63,813 nt of DNA, from positions 1 to 63,813 of the forward strand of contig RMBW01000142.1 of NCBI GenBank assembly GCA_004009845.1, in the 5' to 3' direction. The notes beneath the pieces are model-generated. The model ran no database searches. It was not told where the DNA came from and saw nothing but the letters and a program-made list of their open reading frames with translations. The position numbers and the translations under genes were made by a program. The stretch comes from Davidsoniella eucalypti (lineage: Eukaryota > Ascomycota > Sordariomycetes > Microascales > Ceratocystidaceae). Positions 36,265-49,005 of the stretch are shown here, piece by piece (position 1 is the stretch's first letter; the number at the start of each line of letters is the position of its first letter).

Positions 36265-37605
36265 TAGCGCGGTTGAATAAGCCGGTGTTTTTTTCCGTTT
36301 CTAGGTCTCTCCATATCGAGAGTGCGGAAGGCTCTTTGCATGTAAGGTAGCATGGTGCTACAGGACCCATGATCAGGACGGTGTTATTTCTTTTCCGGGC
36401 GACTCCTCAGGACAAAAAAAAAGTTTCGTTAAATCCAACTATGGCGGTATTTTTTCCTTTGTTTGGGATAGGTGGAATCTGGCGTTTCTATGAACTTGGC
36501 TTTGCGCTTATTAACTGACGGTGAACCCTGACGTATCACAGTGGATAACAATGGTTTAGTGCTTCAAGAAAAATGACATTTGAAGTGCTATTCTATAAGG
36601 AGTAGCTTGGAAAGGAACATATCAAAGGGTAGTTTTTGGTCGGATTTGGACTCGGGCTTACAAAAAAACGGCAAGGGAACATGATGATAATGGACTTCAC
36701 GTTAAAGTCGTGCTAAAAAAACACGACATCAGACATGCAAATGAGAATCCATAGAATCTTGAGATATGTCAAATACACGATCAGAATGAATTAAACAACG
36801 CTATCGAGAATACGCCTGGAAAACTGTAGTGAAAGGCCCCTGGAATAGATATAGATGGACAAAGCATCGCTAAAATTCTCATTGAAATCATGAGATAATT
36901 AGATTATCCGAGTACGTATGTCTAAATAAGTAAGGAGAAAAGTAAATCCAATGCATAAATTTTGTTGTAACCACAGAAAAGATAAACAATTAGTAAAACA
37001 GAACGAAACATCAAACAGAACGAAACATCAAACAAAAATCTGACTAGGAAAACCTGACAGTAACGACAAATAAACACTGAACGCCCCCGTGAAGAAAACC
37101 GTCGCATCGATAGGCACAATAGGCCATTGTTCCCTATAAATCCTCTCAAGATGCAGAAAAATAGACTCAAAACGAGACATACGGATATACAAGAACCAGG
37201 GCAAACACTATGGGGGCACAAAGACGAAAGACATGATAGATACGGTGGCGGTGTAGATACAGGATAACTGTAATGTGGAATAGGGTGTGATGGGCGGAAT
37301 ACAGAAATAATTTGTATGCATTGTGGAGAGCCAAAACATGAAGGCTAATATTGATTTAGCTTATAACATGAAAATGAACCGAGAAAAGAAAAAAAGACAG
37401 CTGAAACGTAGATACATGAGTCCTTCAATAGACAGCAACTTTACATATAGTCATTAAATCAAAAGCATAGCTGCGTTGGCAACCAAAAGAGCTTGATGAA
37501 CAGTCCTGATCTCCTCGTTATAGATAGAGACAAAGAAATAGGTTGAAAAAGAGGGAAAGGGGGGGGGGTTTGTTGTAGTGTATCATATGGACATTAAGAG
37601 CCTAT
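36265..37605. other. Convergent intergenic region (3' UTRs)
   Basis: Between RPL9 and the membrane-protein gene. A-rich on the plus strand from about 36,700, fitting the latter's 3' UTR. Holds a 17-bp direct repeat (about 37001-37035, AGAACGAAACATCAAAC twice) and a G-run at about 37558-37568. No gene seen. Confidence 0.55.
37001..37035. repeat. 17-bp tandem duplication
   Basis: The unit AGAACGAAACATCAAAC occurs twice in a row. A recent small duplication in 3' non-coding DNA. Confidence 0.8.
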
Positions 37606-38878
37606 TTAGTGGCGGCTGCGGCTGCGACGCGATGGAGATCTGGCGTGGCTTGATCCACGGACATCGCGAGATGCGCGGGATTCATAGGTATAAGTGCTCG
37701 AGGCACGTGTACGACTAGCTGCCCGGTTTCTGCTGGTGCCCCTAGCATCTCGGACAGGATGGCTTGACCGACTCATGCGGCTTTGGCTGGCTGTCGGGGC
37801 GGCAGAGCGAGAGCGGCGAGTGCGGCCGTCGGAGCTAGAGCTTACTATAAAAAAGGGTGGAATGGTTAGTTCCGTTCAGACCGCGGGTTGTTGTACAAAA
37901 CGGGAATATCAATAACGCCATCGACGCTCGTTGTTTTTAGGGGGTATAAGTGGCAAAAAAACCAAAACCAGATGGGCTTGACTTACTCTCGCTCGAAAAA
38001 TATGCTGACGAAACAGTAGCATGCGATGGGCGAGTCGGCTTCTTCTTATCCTTCTTCATATTCATCATAGCAAGCAACGTTGCCGCCGTTGCACCCAAGC
38101 CGAGCCAACCAGCACCACTAGACTTCTTCGGCGGCTTTTCAGTCTGGTACCGTTCGCGACGTCTATTGCTTCTCCGAGCTGCCGCAGCACCCGCCGCAGC
38201 GCCCGCATGGCCATAGTAGTCATCAGACCCAGAGTACGACGAGTAGTCCTCCACATATTCGGTGCTGTTGCGGCGGCTGCCCGAGCGGTTGTCGCGGCGA
38301 CGACCGCTACCCAAGAGGGTGGCCCATAAGCCACGCGCCACACAGCAGAAGCAGAGCACCGCGAGTAGACACAGACCGACCAAGGTACCGATAACGATGC
38401 CCGCAATAGCGCCGCCGCTGAGGGAGTTGTCGTCGTCTTCGTCGGCAGAGTTAGTTCCGGTGGCGTCTGCGCCCGAGGCGGTGGCGGTGGCGGTCGATGT
38501 GACACGGAAGGGAGCAGAGTACTCGGTAGTAGCTACTCCGTTGATGGTCGTCACAATAGTCTTACCGCTACCGTTTCCTCCGGCAGCCGCGGCTGTTGTC
38601 GTAGTTAGTCCGGTGGATGCGGCACATTGACCGGCCGCGAGACAGTACTGGAAAGAGCCGTCGCAACAGAGGGTGCCGCAGGATATCTCGTTGTCGGAGC
38701 TTGGTGTGCAGGTCGCGGCAGCCGCATAAGAGGTCGTTACGGTACTGGTGTAAGTCTCGGCTTCGGTCCAGGTGGTCGTGTAAACGCCGTCTTCTGGGCG
38801 AGGCATGGGCACAGCCAGTACGACGGTGGGCGCAAAGCCCAGTACGGCTAGCAGCATAGAGATATTGGGCCGCATCAT
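37606..38878 (-). CDS. Single-pass membrane protein, Ser/Arg-rich tail
   Basis: Two exons, 38878-37987 and 37844-37606, joined over a 142-nt intron (GTAAGT...TATAG), encode 376 residues. Architecture: signal peptide (about 1-22, MLLAVLGFAPTVVLA), an extracellular Thr/Ser-rich region with six cysteines (57, 67, 71, 72, 79, 85; EISCGTLCCDGSFQYC), a Thr/Ala-rich stalk, one transmembrane segment (about 155-181, GGAIAGIVIGTLVGLCLLAV), then a basic, Ser/Tyr/Ala-rich cytoplasmic tail with a second hydrophobic patch (about 243-264). Exon 2 adds a Ser/Arg-rich C-terminus. If the intron is kept, the protein ends after 313 residues instead. The layout recalls fungal surface sensors (Mid2/Wsc style), but I recognise no named family, so function is open. 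Confidence 0.78.
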
Positions 38879-41800
38879 GAGGTTGGAATTGTCTGGTTCA
38901 ACGTATTTCTTTTCTACTCTTATTTCTTGTCAAAGATCTAGGGAGAGGGGCTAGGAATGAGATAGACCAAGGGAAAAGGGTTGACCTTTTTGCAAGGAGA
39001 TTGTCGACCCAGAGAATGGAAGAAGCCGAGAATCTGGTCAAAGATCTCTCTCGAAAGCTTATTCAAGGGACGAAAAGTAGAAACAAAAAAAAAAGGAAGG
39101 AAAAAATCCAAGAGAAAAAGGGACTTTTTTTTTTAGCAGACGCAATAGTAGAGCCTCGGCGAATCAGATGAAAGACAGAAGAAGATTGTTCGGACCTTGC
39201 ACAAGGGAATCTTTCTGCATATGCACAGCCGACTCAGAGTCAGTCTCTTGTTCTTCTTGTTCTTCTGGATAGGCTAGTTATAGTTAGTTGGCGGGGGGAA
39301 CAACTGTGGTTGATTGACTTTGTCGGCTCGGTACCCTAGCAAGCCAGCAACTGGATGAAAGAAGACTGGGCTGGCAAAAACCAGCACAAAGAAGCAGGAG
39401 GGAGATATAAATGTTGGCAAGAAGAAGTAGCGCAAGGCGGATGGGCGCTGTGGCAACGAGAAGACTTGCTACGAAGCAAATACGACCTCCGGCTGAAGAA
39501 GACAGCACAAGGGACGAGAAAGAGGTAAAACAAAGCAAGAGTATGTATAAGTCCCAGACAGGAAACAAACTAAAAGGCCTGCGATAGTATAGCTTAGGCT
39601 ACACAAAACAGAAGAGCACGCCGCAGAATAGTTGGCAAAAGAGTTGAAGTGGCAGAAGAAGAGATGATCGCGCTGAAGACTTCTCTTTCACTCTATGGAA
39701 ACATTTAAAGTGAGGCGTCAGTGCAGTGCGTCGTCTTATCTGTGTCGTGTGCCTCTAGATTTTTCCTTTCTGCTCTCTTTTTTTTTCGTCCAGGATCGGT
39801 GGCCTTGTGGCCCTTTCCTTTCCCGTCACTTGCGGCCTCTGCCTCGACCAACCTCCTCGATAAATTTCTGGGCCGGCCCTAAACTTTTTCCTGTAAAGTA
39901 TGCAGCACAGCCTAAAATACATACAGTGCTGGTTCCTTTGGGCAGTACAAACACAAGCTCGCTTTACTCGCCAGCCCCCCTACTTAGTTTAATGGTAAAA
40001 ATGCCATCATCTATGCTTCGGAAGCTCTGGCACTAAACAAATAATACACAACCTGACCTCATTCCTCCGAAGGTCTGTGACAAAGCGGCACAGAAAGCAA
40101 AAACATAATTAGTAGACAATAGAGGAGCAAAAAAAAGGGGTCTTTTAGCAACTACTCGGATAGCCAAGCTCTGAAGAGACAAGAGACAAAGCGTTCACTG
40201 AGATACTAAGATGAGCCGCCAATGTTTTGTTTCATGACTTACTATTCGCTGCGTTTCTTGTCGCTGCGGGGCAACCAGCTAATAAATTTCCTAACTAAAG
40301 TGGCCCTCCAAACAAAATAAGTGACTGTAAGCTTTCGCCTACCAACTCCAATCTCGACCTTCGACGCAGGGCAACTGGTAGTGATACATAGAGGTGTTGG
40401 CTGGCAAAAAAAAACTTCACGCTGGCCAATGGCAATTTCAGGCTCTCTTTGCCTGCTTTTCCGAAACTCTGCTTACCCGCCCAATTGATTTATTACTCAA
40501 TTTCACTCAATCACACATCCTTCTTCAATGTTGTTCTCTCTCCTTCTCTTCCTCTTGTATCTCTCATGGTAGATATGACATGGTACAAAGTGCAAGCAAG
40601 AAAAGCTTAGGCCCGTGACTATTACAATACAGCCTATTTATGCCCTGTCAGACTGTATTTTCTTATCTACGTCTTTCACCCATTGAGTTTTGGGCTTTCG
40701 TGCCGCGAGCTTTGTGATAGTTAAAATCAAAGTACGGACTATTCACGGCAGTATTTTTGCTTACTGTAGTTGTACATACATATAAATCAATGTCTCGTAT
40801 ATAATACCATCTTATTAGTCTCAGAGTTTATTTTTGCTGCCCTCAAACGCCGTCATTTTGGCTGATTGCGTGCTGAATCCGACAGCATACCACATGTATG
40901 TAGGCCATAAGCCCGCGTTGGGCTCGGGTCGGACCTCAGCTTATGTTGATCGCCTGTAATATCAGCCAAAGCATACGAATCACGACAATATATAGGTGGT
41001 CGGCAGGGCAGATGGTGTGTTGGGTGAAGTGTACGACTATGTACTAGAGCACTGCGATGTTACCAGTCAGATTCACTACATGATGTTGCAGTGCTAGTAA
41101 TAACTTTGCATAATAGTGCTTTATAGTCTATCCACTAGAACCACGTCAGAGGCTCCTACTGTACCATTCTCGCCTTTCTGTAGTCCATTTTATAGTCCAT
41201 AATAGGGCTATCATACATATGTATGAACGACGATTATAGTACCTAAAATCGCAACAAACGGTCAAGGAAAAAGAAGAATGTAAAGCCGACTAGCATATGT
41301 CCATGGATATGCTTTTGTATTACGTAGTGGTCATGTTCATGGTCACCACAACCGTATTTTCAGTGCCTGGATTCCCTGCACAAAGCCTGTCTCAAACTAT
41401 ATGTATATTGATAGGAAATCCATCTAGTCGATCGCCGTTGTTGCATACAACTAAGTATACTAGTCTTGGTTTCTGATTTATCGAGTTGCATGAATATTCT
41501 TCTGTCTAGTGTAAGTTGACAGTATTGCACAGGATGCTAGAAAATGCACATCATGATGCTATTATTGTTGTTTTAGTGAGTCCGTACTGGGGCATCACTG
41601 TAAAATGTGGCATGGATTAGGGAAGTACCTAAGTCCAGCACCAATAATACGTGGGCCATCATGTCCTTCCTTAACAGTTCTCAGCTTGCCACCAAAAAAA
41701 AAAAGAGCTTACCGTCACATAATTGAAGCTTCAGCATATTCTCCAGCCTTGCTACATCCCCAGCATCAACAGATTGATCGCTGCATCGCCAACATACAAT

Positions 41801-42079
41801 TGATTTTGGCGTCTAAGCCAGTCATTTCTCTTCATTGCAGCATACGCCGAATCAAAGCTGCTCCTCCAAAGTTACTTTCTGCAGCTCACCCAGCCTCGCC
41901 TGATTTGTAGCTCCCGGTCTAGCTGAGGACTTGGTACTTACTTTCATTCCGAGTAACTTAGGGCTTGTCGCTTTCGTCCTCCCATACAAAAGCGATAGCC
42001 TCGTCTCCGTCTGCGACGAGCTTACGATTTCAACAAAATCTTTAAAACGAGTGCACAAATCACAGCCACATCACCCACA
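38879..42079. other. Divergent intergenic region
   Basis: Between the membrane-protein gene (minus) and VMA13 (plus). 38,880-39,700 is probably 5' leader and promoter of the former (purine-rich on plus strand). 39,700-42,000 holds short ORFs of random look. A tRNA A-box-like word at 39985-39995 is not followed by a B box. No gene supported. Confidence 0.5.
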
Positions 42080-43860
42080 ATGTCACTCGATTCGTCCACC
42101 TACCTGGCCTCGCTCCAGAATAATATCCGCCAGCGGCCCATTGGCTGGGATGGCGCCGTCAGAGCCAACACCATCACCGATGCTCAGCGCACCAAGATCC
42201 TGTCTTTGCCCAGCGCGCAAAAGCCGCAGGACCGCAAAAAGGCCGTCGAGAGCGATCTCGGCGGCTTTGCCGAGCTGTTTCTCGGTGCGCCGGGACAGCC
42301 TAGCGCTCTAAATACTGCCGCAAAACATGGAAACATCGTCCAGCATTTGCTGGTCCTATTTTGCGACCTGTTGGATTGTAAGTGCATCTCCCGGCGCATC
42401 GTAATTCCCGCATTCCTTGAGTCTACAATTCTCATGTATGCACATATATGCTATACCGTACAGATTAGACTATATGCCGTATGACGTCTTTGATTGGGTA
42501 TCTCTCATATCATCTTTTCAGCTGAGCAGTCTTCTCGCCATAGCTTATCTCGCCAAAAAATGTCGCATCTGTACTACAGCGCATTATCAACCCCTCCATC
42601 GCTACGCATCTCCAGATTGATAACTAACATACCGTTGATACCATATAGTGGTTCCCGAATTTGCCTCTGCCCTCTTCAAGAACGGAAACCCATGCCCTAC
42701 ACTACTCAGCTTCCTCGCTCACAACAACTCAAACACATCTGAAGATACCATCCCGCTGCTGGCATCGACTGTCCTGACGACTATTATGGCCACTACCCGC
42801 GACCAATCTCCACCTACTCTCAAGCAAGCTCTGCCTGTCCTTCTCACATACCTTTCCAGTCTAGCCAAGAGCTCTGATGCTGGCTTGCAAGCTGTTGCAG
42901 TGCAACAGTACTCATCACTATTGTTCGGACAGGCACCTCGTCAACAGTTCTGGGCCCAGCGTAGCGAAACCGTCGAGCCTTTAATCACTATTCTACGCAC
43001 TGCCGCTGGCGTTGGTGCCAATGCTAGCCCGGCTACTAGTCTGTGGAGTGGTGTATCAAACGGTCGCTCCGCTGGACTTGAAGGGTTTATCAATGGCGGC
43101 GTCGGCCTCCAGCTTTTGTACCATGTTCTACTCGTTCTTTGGCAGCTGAGCTTTGAAGCGGAGGAAATTGGCGATGACCTCAACGAGTAAGTTTATTTAG
43201 CAAATGCTCGTCTCCAATTCCTATATTGACATATATTCTTCTAGCGAGTATGACATCATCCTTCTATACACCCAACTCCTCAGAGCATCTCCCAAGGAGA
43301 AGACCACTCGTCTCATTATTGCGACACTCTACAACCTTCTCGACAAGAACCCTAAGTCCCTTCTACCTGCCGCCATTCTCGCCCGTCTCCCAAGCCAGGT
43401 TGAAACTATGAGCGGCCGCCATATGACCGACACCGACCTGATCGAAGACTTGACCAACCTAAAGGAAATGCTGGAAGATTATAGTAAGAACAAGACAACG
43501 TTTGATGAGTATATTGCCGAGGTTAATACCGGTCATCTGCGCTGGTCTCCTCCTCATCACAACACAGTATTCTGGGCTGAAAACTCTCGGCGCATTCTAG
43601 AGCACAACCAGGGAGAGGTCATTGTCAAGCTAGCTGAAATCATGAAGAAGCCCTGGGATAATGATAAGGTAGTATTAGCTATCGCTTGCAATGACGTTGG
43701 GTGTCTCGTAAAGGAGGTACCAGAAAAGAGACATCAACTGGAGAAACTGGGAATCAAAACACGCATCATGGAACTCATGGGAGAGGCCGATGAAGCAGTA
43801 CGGTGGGAGAGTCTAAAGGCTCTCGGTGGATGGTTGAAGTATAGCTTCGACTCTAAATAG
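42080..43860 (+). CDS. VMA13: V-type ATPase subunit H (Vma13)
   Basis: Three exons, 42080-42377, 42649-43186 and 43245-43860, encode 483 residues, the usual length. Subunit H belongs to the cytosolic V1 sector; it activates the assembled vacuolar proton pump and silences free V1. The family is seen in an N-terminal helical (armadillo/HEAT-like) domain of about 1-330 (LASLQNNIRQRPIGWDGAVR near the start, LLYHVLLVLWQLSFE at about 260) and a C-terminal domain from about 350 with the hallmarks LRWSPPHHNTVFWAENSRRI, DVGCLVKEVPEKR and WESLKALGGWL. Introns (271 and 58 nt) use GTAAGT donors; the first has a GATAACTAAC branch region. The ATG at 42080 follows a CACA context. Confidence 0.95.
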
Positions 43861-44921
43861 GCGTCAAACGCTAAGCGTGTGTTTGTTTTGTTGTTGCATC
43901 ACACGCTTCTTTTCTTATGGAATTACATTATATCCATCATCAATGTGTGAGATAAAACAGAGAAATTGCCCAATATATGATAGTGCTTTGGTACCACTTT
44001 AGAACTAGCTTATCATTATGATCTCTATGCGATCAATTCAAATTAGATCGACAATCAATTACACGATGCTATTCGCGAGTCGATTATGTTTTCCGTGGGA
44101 AATATTAGAGCAACGACAAGAATATAAGTATACATATTACTTATCCGTAATTCAAATCCTTCAAGTCCAGTTATTCGAACATGGCGCTACCTAAGATTGT
44201 TGGTTGGGTAAAGACTATACCCAATTTTCTACCCGATATTCTAAATTGCGACAAAACCCATGCCTTGCAGTGACACATAAACTATGAAAAGCGGTTTCCC
44301 TGGATTTATATGTATATTTAGTACAATTTGCAACATCGCTTTTCCCTTTTCCCTTTATCTGGCAGAAAGCTATTTAAGTTTTTTTTTTATAGTTTTTTTT
44401 TTAATTCATTAATCTTATGGAGCTATAGAGCTATGAAGATGTAGCTAGTTAAGTTGTTTGGCTGTTTATTGACCGCTCTCCACATAAATTCTATGGAAGC
44501 GGTAGTTGCAGTTACTACCATGATTACCTTATATGGCCTAGTTTACGGTAGGCGATTTAATGGGTTCTTTCCGCGGAACGGGAAGTCGAAGAAAGAGGCA
44601 CATATTTGTAGTTACTGTAACCAATGTTTCTACCACTCGGACATCATCGTAGTAACTGCAGATAGATGACATCTGGCTTTGCTTTTTTTCTTGGCCTCGC
44701 TTGGGCCTTTATTACTCGCTTTCACAACTCAGAAGCTTTAAAACTTGCCCTTCTTTTCGAGTTACCTGTTCTCTTTACACTTCCTTTTCTTATCATCCAG
44801 TATAAATCACAACTTCGGTAGCCCGCATTTCCCTTTATACCCAAGCTTTGTTCAGCCGATGAGACAACGTCCGGCCTCTCTATTGTAACAACATCACCCT
44901 TTTTTTTATCTCCCAGCATCA
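43861..44921. other. Intergenic: VMA13 3' side / GCV1 promoter
   Basis: AT-rich. Contains a copy of the dispersed T-rich repeat (44379-44450). A 71-codon ORF at 44454-44669 follows the repeat directly and includes a YCNQCFYH motif, but has no recognised domain. No gene supported. Confidence 0.5.
44379..44450. repeat. Dispersed T-rich repeat, copy 2
   Basis: Two T-runs then CATTAATCTTATGGAGCTAT and an AGCTATGAAGATGTAGC continuation. Best-preserved copy. Confidence 0.55.
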
Positions 44922-46205
44922 ATGGCCTCTATTCTTGCTCGTCGGGTGGCAGCTGCCCCCAAGCTCCAATCTAGATTCTCGTCATCATCGAGCGGTGACG
45001 CTCTGCGGAAAACTGCGCTCTACGACTTCCATGTCGCTAAGGGTGCCAAGATGGTTCCGTTTGCGGGCTTCAGCATGCCCATCCAGTACGGCTCTGTAGG
45101 CCTAGTCGATTCGCACACGTTCACTCGCTCACATGCGTCTCTATTTGATGTATCCCACATGGTGCAGCATATCTTCGAGGGTCCCGGTGCTATCCCATTC
45201 CTCGAGAAGGTCACCCCCGCGGGTGTATCTTCCCTGGGCCCTTTCCAGAGCCGATTGAGCACCCTGTTGTGGCCAGAGACTGGCGGTATTGTTGACGATA
45301 CTATCATCACCCGTATAGGCAAGGAGAAGTTCCACGTCGTGACCAACGCTGGTTGCCGCGATAAGGATCTCAAGTACTTTGATGAACAGCTTAGTGCCGC
45401 GAAAGGGATCCCCGTGTCAAAGGACACATGGACGGTTCAGGATAACGGCGGTTTGGTGGCTCTTCAAGGTCCCAAGGCTGCGGAGATTCTCAAGTCAGTA
45501 CTGGCCACTGAGGTAGACCTTGCTACATTCTACTTCGGCAGCGTTGTGTTCGCACAGTTGCGTCTGGCTGGTGGTTCGACTACCCGCATGATTCAGATCG
45601 CCCGCGGCGGTTACACCGGTGAGGATGGCTTCGAGATCTCTATGTACATTCCCGCGGGGGAGTCAGGCGATGCCACCGCCGAGATGACGGCCATCGTGGA
45701 AACACTTCTTGCTGCCGGTGGCGACAATCTCAAGCTTGCTGGACTTGGTGCTCGCGATACTCTTCGCCTAGAAGCTGGTATGTGCCTATACGGACACGAC
45801 CTAGACGATACTACCACGCCAGTCGAGGCATCTCTTTCATGGGTTATCCCGCCGGAACGCCGGGCATCGGGTGGTTTCAATGGCGCAGATCTGATTCTAG
45901 CTCAGCTCAAACCCAAGAGCAAGGGTGGCAAGGGTGTCTCGAGACGTCGTGTAGGTTTCCTCGTTGATGGCCCGGCGCCGGCTCGTGAGGGTGCCATCAT
46001 CCAGTCCAAAGAAGGCGAGAAGGTCGGTGTAGTAACGAGTGGTTCACCTTCACCAACACTTGGCAAGAACATTGCCATGGGATACATCAAGGATGGTCTA
46101 CACAAGTCAGGCACAGAGGTAGATGTCGTTGTACGTAACAAGACACGCCCAGCCAAGGTTTCCAAGATGCCATTCGTTCCAACTGGTTATTGGAAGCCCG
46201 AGTAA
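44922..46205 (+). CDS. GCV1: Glycine cleavage T-protein, mitochondrial
   Basis: One uninterrupted frame of 427 residues. Aminomethyltransferase (EC 2.1.2.10): takes the aminomethyl group from the lipoyl H-protein, gives 5,10-methylene-THF and ammonia. The N-terminus MASILARRVAAAPKLQSRF plus a Ser run is a mitochondrial presequence rich in Arg and Ser with no acids. The GcvT domain follows: LYDFHVAKGAKMVPFAGFSM, SLFDVSHMVQ, GGIVDDTIITR, VVTNAGCRDKD, ALQGPKAAEIL, GYTGEDGFEI and RDTLRLEAGMCLYGHDLDD, then the C-terminal beta-barrel (RRRVGFLVDG, GVVTSGSPSPTLGKNIAMGY). The protein is complete and of normal length, without introns, unlike most of its neighbours. Confidence 0.96.
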   Translation: MASILARRVAAAPKLQSRFSSSSSGDALRKTALYDFHVAKGAKMVPFAGFSMPIQYGSVGLVDSHTFTRSHASLFDVSHMVQHIFEGPGAIPFLEKVTPAGVSSLGPFQSRLSTLLWPETGGIVDDTIITRIGKEKFHVVTNAGCRDKDLKYFDEQLSAAKGIPVSKDTWTVQDNGGLVALQGPKAAEILKSVLATEVDLATFYFGSVVFAQLRLAGGSTTRMIQIARGGYTGEDGFEISMYIPAGESGDATAEMTAIVETLLAAGGDNLKLAGLGARDTLRLEAGMCLYGHDLDDTTTPVEASLSWVIPPERRASGGFNGADLILAQLKPKSKGGKGVSRRRVGFLVDGPAPAREGAIIQSKEGEKVGVVTSGSPSPTLGKNIAMGYIKDGLHKSGTEVDVVVRNKTRPAKVSKMPFVPTGYWKPE

Positions 46206-47517
46206 GGGTCTAGCTGAGATCCGGCTCATTTCAGCTCCTTGTAGTCTTCATCTCATACAGTGTAACGGACATGGAGTGGATAAATACGGTATTGAAGCGG
46301 GACATGCCACAACATAGTATCACATACATAGCACATAAAGATGTATCAAAAAAACGTTGCTTCTCCAATCAGTGTACCAGCTTAACAAAAATTCCGTCAT
46401 GTCACGGCTAGTAACAAAGACCCTGTTTCGGTGAGGTGAACAGATGAGGATAAAACACGTGGGCAAACGAGATCGATACGTAGTAGTACACCGACTATCA
46501 ACGATAAACGAATCATTCATGACGATCGGTTGTTGTTCTTTAGACATCATTTATTTTACTCGCCAACAGGAACTTGCGTGTTATTTTCATGATGGGGTAA
46601 TACATCAAAAGGATCTTAATCAGATGTCGATTTCCCCAAGGTCCATCACGCGGGGCCATTTTAAATAGCTATTGTTATGTACCTATGTAAATACATCCAG
46701 GCATCATGTCAATCATATATTGGGGTAGTTTTGTTACAGAGATGTAGCCACAAAAACCATGGGATGCCACTATGGAGAAATAAATCATGGCACCCCTCAA
46801 ACGAGCGGCAATGCATTTTATCTAGCATTCACAGATATCTTGGTTTACGACAATCCTTTATGGGGAAGTTGTCCAGAGACACCTCTAGCATAAGATTCAA
46901 CTCAGCTATAGTGGGTATAGAGGGCTCTTCAAAGTGCTGCATAAAGAGTAGAAAGGAAGAGAAATGGAAAATAATATGCTGGGAGGGTGGCCTATTTATA
47001 GGCGCTAGATTTTCTTCAATTGGATAATAAAAGTGGGATGGATGGCTTCTTTTTTTCCTCGGTTTTTTTTCTCTAACTTTGGTTGGTAGTGTCCACTTTT
47101 TTCGCTAGTTTCAAACAGTCAAAATAATTATACGTATATATTCTCGACGATAACTTTCAACTATTGTAGTCGGTCAGGGTCCCATGCACAAGGAAACTTA
47201 AAATGATAAATTCAAAAGAGATAGCCATGGATATTACCAAGAGGGGCATGGATACGAGACACCTGTTCAATACTATGAGCCTCGAGCCTTTGACGTCACT
47301 GGTATATACAAAATAAAAATAGCCTTAAAGTTTGGAGATGGCATTTGTCCGACCGATCCAATGGGAATACTGACTCTTATTTCGTAGCATGCATATCATG
47401 TCTCTAACACTGGATAGGCTTATAACAAAGTCACCGTAGGAGAAATATAGTATTACTGACCACAGTTCATCAGAAGAGGGCTTTGATATGTACTTAGGTA
47501 TAGTTGTACACTTTGTG

Positions 47518-47549
47518 TATTTATTTATTTATTTATTTATTATTTTTAT
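47518..47549. repeat. (ATTT)n microsatellite
   Basis: Six tandem TTTA units followed by a T-rich run, in AT-rich intergenic DNA. Confidence 0.85.
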
Positions 47550-47739
47550 GGTCAAGCGGCTAGGTCATGTGACCTTCTCCCATCCCGGTGGAGACTTGCT
47601 TCGTTAGACGTCGATAAATCCTAGTGGTCCTCGAAGATCCCCCATAATGGGGTCTGAACTTATCATTTTTACTCTCTATTAATCAATGTGTACTTGTAGA
47701 CTCGGTCATCATGTAAGTCAACTACTATGAGCCCATTTG

Positions 47740-49005
47740 TTAACTTGGATGCCAATTAACAAGAAATGCTCAAATACAGTTGTTCCATAACCAAAAGCTA
47801 ATAATCCCACCTGTACTGTTTATATCAAGTTTAAAAGTTAACTGTAAGGTCGGATATGATGTGAAATTTGAATGCTCTAACGAGCCTGTTTTGTGCTAGT
47901 GTTTTTTATCTTAGCTCTTGATCCAGAGATACCTACAACCTTTATATGAAGACTAATACTAAATCTCCTGATGTGCTAAGTTCTATTCATTGTTATAATC
48001 TAGATTTATATTGAAATTTGTTATGCTACCTTTCCCTTCCATTTAGATTTCTACTAATATTCAGAATGATATATACTACAAATTATGTGTTATTAAGAAT
48101 AGTAGGACTACAGAGCTTTTTACAAGATCTTTGCTTTGCTATATTTCTGTAATTCCTATGATATTCCTACTGCAATTTCAAGAGTACAGATCGTTGTTAT
48201 TAGCCAACTTGTGAAAAGGTGGGATCACTAGTTACATACTTCTTCTCTATACAACTATCCAGAATTTTTATAGTCTTTGCTACAGTCCCTACGATGGTGT
48301 CCGAGTGGACTCTTTCTAGATTTGTAAATAGTTCTCTTTGTATTATATTCTTTTTTATTAAGGTGGAAATGGAGCTTTAATAGCTATGTAGCACCTCGGT
48401 ATCCAAAGACATACAGCCCTAATCATAGGCTATACGTAGATCAAACTCTTGCTTACATTTTCTCTCATTCCTTGCGGTTTATAGCAATAGACTTTGACAA
48501 TTGATAAAAAATGCTCGCTACGGTGTGACAATCAAAAACTAACAATCACCCACACCTGTAATGCTCAGATCAGAATTCAAAGTTAACTGTAAAGTCGGAT
48601 TTTCCGTGAAAAATAGTTACAGGCTTTCAAAAGAGCTTATTTCATGTTGGCGATTTTTCCTCTTGGTTCTTGATCTTATTGATAACCTTTACATGAAAAA
48701 CAAAAACAAATTCTTCACTTTACATATTGACATCTTCTGTTCTGATATGTTATAATCTATAGTTATCAGTCGGGAGTTCGTTATACTAAGTTTCTATTCC
48801 ATCTGAGTTATTTTAAATGGTATGTACCATAGATTATTTGTATGTATATAAGAATAGTATAATGTCAGAAACTTTAGTTACTGTTTTTGCAACTTTATAC
48901 TTTCTTAGTACAGTTTCTGAACTTTTTTCCCCGCATATTTGTATATCTCATCATATGCTACCCTTGGACTTGGCTTTTTTCAATCTTTGTATTTATTCCT
49001 AGCTA
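47740..49005. repeat. Degenerate direct repeat, two copies
   Basis: Two diverged copies about 740 bp apart: roughly 47745-48150 and 48490-48895. Matching blocks in the same order include AAAGTTAACTGTAA(G/A)GTCGGAT (47835 and 48580), AACCTTTA(T/C)ATGAA, TGTTATAATCTA, and TAAGAATAGTA. The second copy holds a 64-codon ORF beginning MLRSEFKVNCKVG; the first shows the same NCKVG reading but is broken by stops. Nature unknown: a decayed mobile element or a duplicated pseudogene. Confidence 0.6.

Noticed and set aside
39981..40025. tRNA-like A box (TAGTTTAATGG) with a downstream hairpin
   Set aside because: No B box at the right distance and no acceptor or anticodon stem; the GCTTCGGAAGC hairpin is not a T arm.
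40238..40465. Minus-strand open frame ending RKFISWLPRSDKKRSE
   Set aside because: Open for about 75 codons and natural-looking at its end, but without an ATG, splice partner or recognised homology; likely chance.
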